A stretch of DNA of 64,000 nucleotides from Cepaea nemoralis (lineage: Eukaryota > Mollusca > Gastropoda > Stylommatophora > Helicidae). Location of the stretch: assembly GCA_014155875.1 (NCBI GenBank), contig JACEFZ010002112.1, forward strand, positions 40,001 through 104,000, in the 5' to 3' direction. The notes under the pieces are model-generated. The model worked only from the letters and a program-made list of their open reading frames with translations, did no database searches and was not told the DNA's origin. Below, piece by piece: positions 58,901-64,000 of the stretch. Position 1 is the stretch's first letter. Each line of letters opens with the position of its first letter. A program made the translations under genes and the position numbers.

Positions 58901-59082
58901 CTCTGATAGCGATGTCATCATCTGAGATGTTGCCATTTAATCGACTTTCGCTAACGCCAAACATGTGAAAATTTTGATTAAGTATAAGTGATAGTTCGGG
59001 CAGCTTCCCTAATAGATGGCATATGTTTACATGCCCGATTCTGAGGCCATTATTCCTGAGCCAGTGTTCGTACTAATTAGAC
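55917..59082 (-). mobile_element. L2-like LINE, nearly intact
   Basis: Minus-strand LINE with endonuclease, RT, about 340 bp of 3' region and a tail of (ATT)n at about 55928-55957. The 3' end carries GAATGTCAGACGGGCCTGCG then TGCCCAATT, also present at 23400-23440 and 31555-31590. It is the same family as the fragment at 19612-20481. No ORF1 is recognised upstream. Confidence 0.85.
56259..59082 (-). pseudogene. L2-like LINE ORF2, endonuclease plus reverse transcriptase with one stop
   Basis: One frame is open from about 59082 to 56259 except for a single TAA at about 58470. Endonuclease: GLRIGHVNICHLLGKL, MFGVSESRLNGNIS (catalytic Glu), GIAVYISNSLN, LLGDFNIDANKSN, SSATLIDHIYT and, past the stop, MSDHYPVCCTW. 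Reverse transcriptase in the 730-codon part: NSSGLDGISNRIL, NYRPISILSSLSKPLEK, QSGFRPKYSCHTALTNMI, VFIDFRKAFDMIDHTILI, GVPQGSILSPLLFAIYINDL and catalytic FADD at about residue 453. It ends with the L2-type tail SAAQLWNNLPQEIKD. All named catalytic residues are present. The missing N-terminal end of the endonuclease, if any, lies beyond a TAG near 59083. Confidence 0.88.
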
Positions 59083-59465
59083 ATTTCATCAATGCGTAAT
59101 CACAAGTTTAAAAGCAAAACACACACACACACACAAAGTGAATACAACTTACGTCCCTTATTACAAAACACACTCTAAAGTACAGAGAAACAGTAATATC
59201 TCTGTAAATATATAAAAATACGTACACAGATCCGTAAGGAAGAGCAGTGAAGACCCCCTCACTCACCGTGAAAACACAATTAAAATTATTATAAAAGCTA
59301 TACAGCTAAGTACTATCAATTAATATAAAGTCAAAACCAGTCAATGTTTGTAATAACTTATAACCTAATACGTTACTAGATCAAGTTATAACCAAATATG
59401 CAGATAAACGTTTAAGGAGAGGCTCTTTCTTGTACCGAGATCCGGTGTAGCTTTGTGCTAAGATG

Positions 59466-59888
59466 CTAGTAAATACCAGGTTGTGTTGGTTGTTGGTATA
59501 GCGACATTATAAGTGCTTGACGAAGTGTAGCTGGGCTATACCGTGTGAGGTGCAACCATTCTGGATTACAATTAAATGGGTACTGATGATGTCTCATGGG
59601 TATATAATGACTACCAACTAGAGCCTCTGGTTGGTGGCTAACAGGAGGTTGTGGTGGCACGTCTTTGTTGCTGACAGTTGGTTCCTTTCTGGGGACAATA
59701 GGAAACATATCTTCGTAATTATTACCCTCCTGTGTGAAAGACGACGTATTTAACGGACTTGGTGTTGTGGTAGTGTCCCGTCTGGCTTGGATTTCAGGTG
59801 CAGTGGTTATGAGTGGTCTGCACACTTCTGGTCCATTGAGGCGTTCCCAGTGACCGCTAACATAATTAACACAGTGACACAGCCCAGG
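59466..59888 (-). CDS. Possible host last exon, Pro/Thr-rich
   Basis: On the minus strand a pyrimidine-rich acceptor (TTCTTCCTACCC...CTCCCTTCACAG) ends at 59889. The exon opens in phase 0 at 59888 and stays open 140 codons to a stop at 59466. The product begins PGLCHCVNYVSGHWERLNGP, has a Thr/Pro-rich middle and ends RQALIMSLYQQPTQPGIY. HWERLNGPEV recalls the Y-x-x-L-N-x-P-E-V/I-Y repeats in cytoplasmic tails of mollusc transmembrane proteins, but this is a loose impression. It could instead be an ORF1 relic of the LINE to its left, though no zinc finger or coiled coil is seen. Confidence 0.35.
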   Translation of the reverse strand, partial: PGLCHCVNYVSGHWERLNGPEVCRPLITTAPEIQARRDTTTTPSPLNTSSFTQEGNNYEDMFPIVPRKEPTVSNKDVPPQPPVSHQPEALVGSHYIPMRHHQYPFNCNPEWLHLTRYSPATLRQALIMSLYQQPTQPGIY

Positions 59889-59949
59889 CTGTGAAGGGAG
59901 TTTTTGGGTAGGAAGAAAAAAGCACAAAATATGTATTTCTTCTTGCTGT

Positions 59950-59952
<3 letters not shown>

Positions 59953-60023
<71 letters not shown>

Positions 60024-60515
60024 TTATCTCTCTGTCCCTCTCACTCTCTCTGTCCCTCGCTCTCTTTCACTCTCTTTCTTTCTCTCTATCTCTCTCTACC
60101 TCTCTGTCCTCTCTCACTCTCTCTGTCCGTTGCTCTCTTTCACTCTCTTTCTTCTCTCTCTCTCTCGCTCTCTCTTTCCCACTCTTTCTCTCACTCTCTC
60201 TGTCCCTATCGCGCTCTCACCCTTATTCTCTCCATCTCTCTGTCTCTCTCGCTCACCCGATCTGTACGTCTCTCTCTCGCTCTTGTCTCTCCCTCCCTAT
60301 CTCTTTCTCTCGTTCCCTCTCTTCCTCTACCTCTCTGTCCCTCTCACGCTCGCTGGCCCTCTCTCTCTCATTCTATCTCCTTCTATCGCAACCTCTCTCT
60401 CTCACTCTCTATCTATGGCTCTCTCGCTCTATCTAGCCCTCTCTATCCCTCGCTAGCTCTCTCTCTCTCTGACCCTCGCTCGTGACTCTCTATCTCTCTC
60501 TCTGGCCCTCGCTCG

Positions 60516-60568
<53 letters not shown>

Positions 60569-60657
60569 ACTCTTCCTCTCTCTCGCTTTTCTCTACTCTC
60601 TCTCTTACTATCTCTATCATTCTCTCTTTTTCTCGCCCGCGCTGGTTGTCTTTCTAC

Positions 60658-60694
<37 letters not shown>

Positions 60695-60820
60695 CTATCT
60701 CCTTCTCTCCTTCTACCTCTACCTCTCTAGCTCTCTCTCACCCTCGGTATCTCCCTCTCTACCTCTTTCTCCCTCTCTACCGCTCTCTCTCTCTCGTCAC
60801 TCTTCCTCTCTTTTCTGTAA
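59953..60820. repeat. (CT)n microsatellite and CT-rich satellite
   Basis: Pure CT at 59953-60018 and about 60519-60564, with CTCTCT/CCCTCGCT variants between and after. Blocks such as GTCACTCTTCCTCTC (60564 and 60795) recur. Frames are Ser/Leu or Arg/Glu artefacts. Confidence 0.95.
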
Positions 60821-60824
60821 TCAA

Positions 60825-61030
60825 TTACAGGACGTCGCATACAGCCCCAACATTGATTGGTTGGTCGTGTGCCACCATGCTTTACCATGTCATGTCATGA
60901 CCAAAAGTATACCCTGTGTTATAGTTATGTGTCTATCTATTACATACGGTAGTCAAGCTGTAAGGCAAGCCATTTACAAAACGTCGCATATTTACAGGAC
61001 ATCACAGTCAACCCCACAATTCATTCTGCG
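60825..61030 (+). repeat. Two diverged copies of the short dispersed repeat
   Basis: TTACAGGACGTCGCAT (60825) with CAGCCCCAACATTGATTGG, and TTTACAGGACATCACAGTCA (60991) with ACCCCACAATTCATT. They relate to copies at 1661 and 3973. An ACGTCGCATA word also occurs between them at 60980. No coding capacity. Confidence 0.45.
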
Positions 61031-61135
61031 TGGGCAAGGTTGCCGTTGTTTTCTACACGACCCGCACCCATGATCTTCTGTAGTATCTCTCAGCAGGAAT
61101 ACCGCCAACAGCATCACCCAACACCACCAACAAAC

Positions 61136-61142
<7 letters not shown>

Positions 61143-61168
<26 letters not shown>

Positions 61169-61172
61169 GCTC
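61143..61172. repeat. (ATC)n microsatellite
   Basis: Nine to ten ATC triplets, followed by related TCATCATCAGCAGCATCAGC. Confidence 0.85.
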
Positions 61173-61344
61173 ATCATCAGCAGCATCAGCTGAGGGTGAC
61201 CGACTGGGTGACGCATCACAGGCTATTTCAATAGTGTGAACGTACGTGAACGTGTTCAGACATGTCTTTGGGGAAAACTGGAGGATGACTCACAGTGGCC
61301 TGACAACATAACGATACAACCGAGACACTTGGATAATTCTCACA

Positions 61345-61500
61345 CCCGACCAAAGATGGCGTTGTAGCCGGTCTCATGCCTTATGGGATACATCCGAAAC
61401 ACGTGACTAATGGTCAAAGATGGACTCGCATCCGGTCACATGGTCAGACAATATTCTGATGAGTCTTTCTACGTAAGCAAATACCGTGTATAAGACGACT
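61345..61500 (+). promoter_or_regulatory. Candidate promoter region of the two-exon gene
   Basis: Two imperfect direct repeats, CAAAGATGGCGTTGTAGCCG (61352) and CAAAGATGGACTCGCATCCG (61412), lie 60 bp apart, each continuing GTC-CATG. A TATA-like GTGTATAAGACG lies at 61491-61502, about 50 bp before the ATG at 61552. Spacing fits a short 5' untranslated region. The function is inferred from position only. Confidence 0.35.
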
Positions 61501-61551
61501 AGCATTCGTCGAATAGAAGTACCGGGCTCCGTGAACACCAACCAGCTCACA

Positions 61552-62320
61552 ATGTTACAACTCGCTAATGGTAAGTTGGTTTATTGATAAAGCTTTCACG
61601 TTTTCGCTGTGTTTCTCCTAACAATACTAGTATAAGTCACGGGATATATGGTGCTAGACGCCTATATATGAAGAGACAAGCCATTTCTTTGTATAGTATT
61701 GTAGGGTGGGTCGACATGGATTAGAGCTGGCATTCGAACTTTTGAACACACCACTATAGTGGTACCTTAATAGTATAGGTAGTAATGTGTACTCGTAGGG
61801 GAAGGTGCAAGTGGACCGCAGTTCCACATACCCATTATCGATAGAAATATATGAACCATGTAACAGAAACTCCATATCAGCTCCCTAGTTAATATCTGTA
61901 ATATACATGTCTATAAAACTGATAAAGTACCCTATTCTTATTTGTTCTACAGATACAGAGGCCCACGAATACCTAATTAGCAAACTGTGGAGCATGCTAA
62001 GAGCTGAACCAGACAGCTATTGCATGGGGTGTCTTAATGTCCCACAAAATCAAGAAGCCGAGAATCCATTCAGTCATTCTTGTGATTACGGTGTGGGTGG
62101 TAGTTTTGCAGATCTAGTAACGGTTCGATTGCGGGATGTACTACAACAGAACTTCACCAAACAAGAAATGATCAAATTAAGCCTGAATAGAATTGAGGAA
62201 TGCATCCTCCACTATAATCAACAACAGGATACTCCAGAACCATCCTCATCAAACGTCGAGCGAACATCATCACCGGCATCCTTAACCTTTGGTCAATCCA
62301 CACTAGCGGACGAGTATTAA
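61552..62320 (+). CDS. Two-exon gene, 128-residue protein with a C-x2-C-x14-H-x-C motif
   Basis: Exon 1 is 61552-61570 (ATG plus 19 nt in all) with a strong donor G-GTAAGT. The intron is 61571-61952 and ends with a pyrimidine tract and TTGTTCTACAG. Exon 2 is 61953-62320, the join forming a Asp codon in frame. The protein starts MLQLANDTEAHEYL. Residues 30-50 contain two Cys, a gap of 14, then His-x-Cys (YCMGC ... HSC), a possible zinc site. A helical region (FADLVTVRLRDVLQQNFTKQ) follows, then a Ser/Thr/Pro tail ending LADEY. It is not recognised. A Cys-Cys-His-Cys pattern of this sort after a short N-terminal helix reminds me of small proteins in polinton- or adintovirus-like elements, but that is only an impression. 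Start choice rests on the splice agreement and the upstream TATA. Confidence 0.6.
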
Positions 62321-62703
62321 AACATCTACATAAAAAACAAAATGATTGTAATATACTTACAGTCCTGTTTTTAATAGCTGACCAGACCTCAATACGAAGA
62401 AAACTGCAAGGGGTGTGAGGAGACTGTATATGTATAGCACTGTTATTCTGACTTCACAGACTGTAGCTCACAGTCTGTGCAACGCAAGTAACACGGTCCC
62501 CTCTACGCTATATATTTCATTATGACTAGAGGTCATGTAGCGATCATGACCCGCATTCCCCAACCCAGCTCAAACTTACAACAGGTCAACGAGCGGATAG
62601 TAGAACGCTTAGTCGCGCCATACAGACAGCCACGTCAGCGTAATCTGAACCGCTTGACCTAAGAAACTGGTTGAAACCGGTTTTACGCGTGGCTCAAAAC
62701 TAG
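62321..62703. other. Spacer between the right-end genes, with a small ORF
   Basis: No AATAAA is seen just after the two-exon gene. TATATATTT at 62509-62517 lies too close to the following ATG (62522) to be its own TATA box. The 46-codon ORF is listed separately. Confidence 0.35.
62522..62662 (+). CDS. Short basic ORF, 46 residues
   Basis: ATG at 62522 to TAA at 62660-62662. The product begins MTRGHVAIMTRIPQ and ends VAPYRQPRQRNLNRLT: basic, Gln/Arg-rich, no Cys. It sits between two genes of the same orientation and stops about 40 bp before the TATA box of the next. It is too short to exclude chance; no family is recognised. Confidence 0.25.
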   Translation: MTRGHVAIMTRIPQPSSNLQQVNERIVERLVAPYRQPRQRNLNRLT

Positions 62704-62712
62704 TATATAAAA
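62704..62712 (+). promoter_or_regulatory. TATA box
   Basis: TATATAAAA lies 37 bp before the ATG at 62749, which would give a very short leader if transcription starts about 30 bp downstream. It is an excellent match to a core TATA element. Confidence 0.5.
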
Positions 62713-62748
62713 CCGAGGCTGGTAACACTCAAGCATTGTGATCAGAAG

Positions 62749-63595
62749 ATGACTACAGACCTCAAGACTGTGCCTGCTGACTGGGTCTACATGACTCGTA
62801 GTCGTGAGACTATTAGACCAGTGGACGGTGGTGATAAGGCCGTGTATGTCTCACTGTACAGAGAAACGACGATGTTACACATCCAGAGCGCAACAGATGA
62901 GCGCCATGCATCTCGAGATCCTAGCTGACTTTGACAGACTCAGCCAAGTTAACCAAACCAGTAACGAAGTCAAACAAGGTACTAACAGAGACAAACAAGT
63001 CAGTAACCAAAACATTCAAGTCAATGCTCATCGCAAACAAGACACTACCAGAACCAATCAAGGCCAAAACACTTAATTTAGTACTCAAGTTAAACAAGGC
63101 ACTCACCGAAACCACCAAGTAGACGCATACTATACCGCCAGTTTTCAACCCAGCTACAGTCAGATGTGTGATGACCCCAGCAACCAGATGTGTGATGAAC
63201 CCAATAACCAGCTGTTTGATGTGCATCAATTCACCAATCGAAGCAAACAAGTCCAACACACTCAAGACATTGCTCAAGTCAAACAGGGTACTAAACGAAA
63301 CCACCAAGTAGTCGCATACTATACAACCAGTTATCAACCCAGCTACAGTCAGATGTGTGATGACCACAGCAACCAGATATGTGAAGAGCCCAATAGCCAG
63401 CTGTTTGATGTGCCCGATACACAGAGGATTGATGCCCCGATTGTATACAATACTCAGATGTCAGCCCACCAATCAGGAGACCAGTCTTATGACTACATAC
63501 CAAGTGACATATACATACCAGGCAACCAGCCGGAAAAACCAACCTACTCAGACAGTGGTGTGAAGAAACCCAGAAACAACATACAATTTGTATAG
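62749..63595 (+). pseudogene. TATA-led gene with internal repeats, frameshift and one stop
   Basis: A 59-codon frame starts at ATG 62749 (MTTDLKTVPADWVYMTRSRE) and ends at TGA 62926. A second frame overlaps it from about 62804 and runs to 63595 with one TAA at 63074. It holds repeated blocks VKQGTxRxxQV and QPSYSQMCDD, CDEPNNQLFDV, and ends VKKPRNNIQFV. The two best repeats are 63 codons apart and remain in frame with mostly conservative changes, so the region was probably coding. Gln/Asn/Thr/Tyr richness suggests a low-complexity or structural protein. Either the gene is decayed (one shift, one stop) or splicing removes these; I found no convincing intron. Polyadenylation signal at 63609. 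No family is recognised. Confidence 0.5.
63090..63415 (+). repeat. In-frame 189-bp (63-codon) duplication
   Basis: ACCACCAAGTAG occurs at 63111 and 63300. Each is followed by CGCATACTATAC, CAACCCAGCTACAGTCAGAT, GTGTGATGACC and CCAGCTGTTTGATGTGC. The offset is a multiple of three, and the differing bases are spread along the unit. Confidence 0.9.
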
Positions 63596-63608
63596 CTCTA
63601 TATGTGAA

Positions 63609-63614
63609 AATAAA
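63609..63614 (+). terminator. Polyadenylation signal
   Basis: AATAAA lies 14 bp after the stop codon at 63593-63595, followed by GT-rich sequence (ATGTGTTTATG) usual for a cleavage region. Confidence 0.55.
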
Positions 63615-63856
63615 ATGTGTTTATGATACTATGTTTACCGGCTCATATCACTCATCCATTTCGTATAATGACATTATCCATGTAAAATGTACTGAAATAC
63701 TGTAAATAGACAGGTATATAGATTATAATTACGTCTTGTTTGTTGAATATTTAGTGTTTACGGTGTATATACTTGTCATATGGTGAGAGAATGAAGAGTA
63801 AAAACCTTGGTCAAGTAATAAAATATGTTAGCCAAATGGGAGAATTTGTGGCGACA

Positions 63857-64000
63857 TTTCAACCAGACTTATAAAAACCTCAGTCAAACATATGAAAAGT
63901 AGGAAAATTTGTTAACTAAAGTGAAAAATTTTGGTCAAATTTCAACCAAACTTATAAAAATCTCAGTCAAACTTATGAAAAGTAGGAACATTTGTTAACA
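63857..64000. repeat. Tandem repeat of about 83 bp running off the right edge
   Basis: TTTCAACCAGACTTATAAAA at 63857 and TTTCAACCAAACTTATAAAA at 63940. Both continue -CTCAGTCAAAC-TATGAAAAGTAGGAA and TTTGTTAAC. The array may extend beyond the window. Confidence 0.85.

Noticed and set aside
60130..60900. Ser/Leu-rich membrane-like proteins
   Set aside because: Translations of CT repeats.

Overview
The window reads as invertebrate metazoan DNA, most plausibly from a mollusc or another lophotrochozoan. It is AT-rich, has spliced genes with GT/AG signals, long microsatellites, and very many decayed copies of animal transposable elements. I see no rRNA, no intact tRNA and no CRISPR array. Assignment to a mollusc is inference from the repeat style; the sequence does not prove it. 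Most long open frames are either transposon proteins or translations of simple repeats.

Layout. 0-5 kb: a mariner transposase remnant, two oppositely oriented pieces of one unnamed multicopy protein family, and a likely host last exon on the minus strand (4741-5002). 5.3-12.8 kb: a tRNA-derived SINE followed by a 1.4 kb (CCAA)-based higher-order satellite, LINE 3' ends with tetranucleotide tails, and an internally deleted mariner with both inverted termini and TA duplications (9967-10549). 12.8-28.5 kb: two inverted copies of one composite element (12779-15063 minus; 24232-28462 plus). Between them lie a minus-strand LINE with RT and RNase H and an L2-like LINE whose 3' region is about 2.8 kb of GA/GT minisatellite. 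28.5-35.4 kb: LINE fragments, a direct copy of the GT minisatellite with the L2 3' end (30396-31612), and a nearly complete endonuclease/RT LINE (31619-34690).

35.4-44.4 kb: a complete LTR retrotransposon with two LTRs of about 2.2 kb, gag, protease, integrase, reverse transcriptase and RNase H. Its integrase lies upstream of the reverse transcriptase, the order known for the Gmr1 lineage of Ty3/gypsy elements. The 3' LTR end forms one arm of a large imperfect palindrome (44341-45258). 45.3-54.8 kb: a three-level nest. An intact-looking RT/RNase H LINE (13-bp target duplication) lies in a GTF2IRD2-type hAT transposon (8-bp target duplication), which lies in the endonuclease gene of an older LINE. 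55-60 kb: a possible promoter (ETS, GC-box and TATA motifs), then an L2-like LINE broken by only one stop codon, then a possible host exon and a long CT tract.

61.3-64 kb differs from the rest. Transposon proteins are absent, and it carries a two-exon gene for a 128-residue protein with a C-x2-C-x14-H-x-C motif, a 46-codon basic ORF, and a TATA-led gene with an in-frame 63-codon duplication and a polyadenylation signal. None of these proteins is recognised. With the unusual LTR element, this is the part most worth following up.
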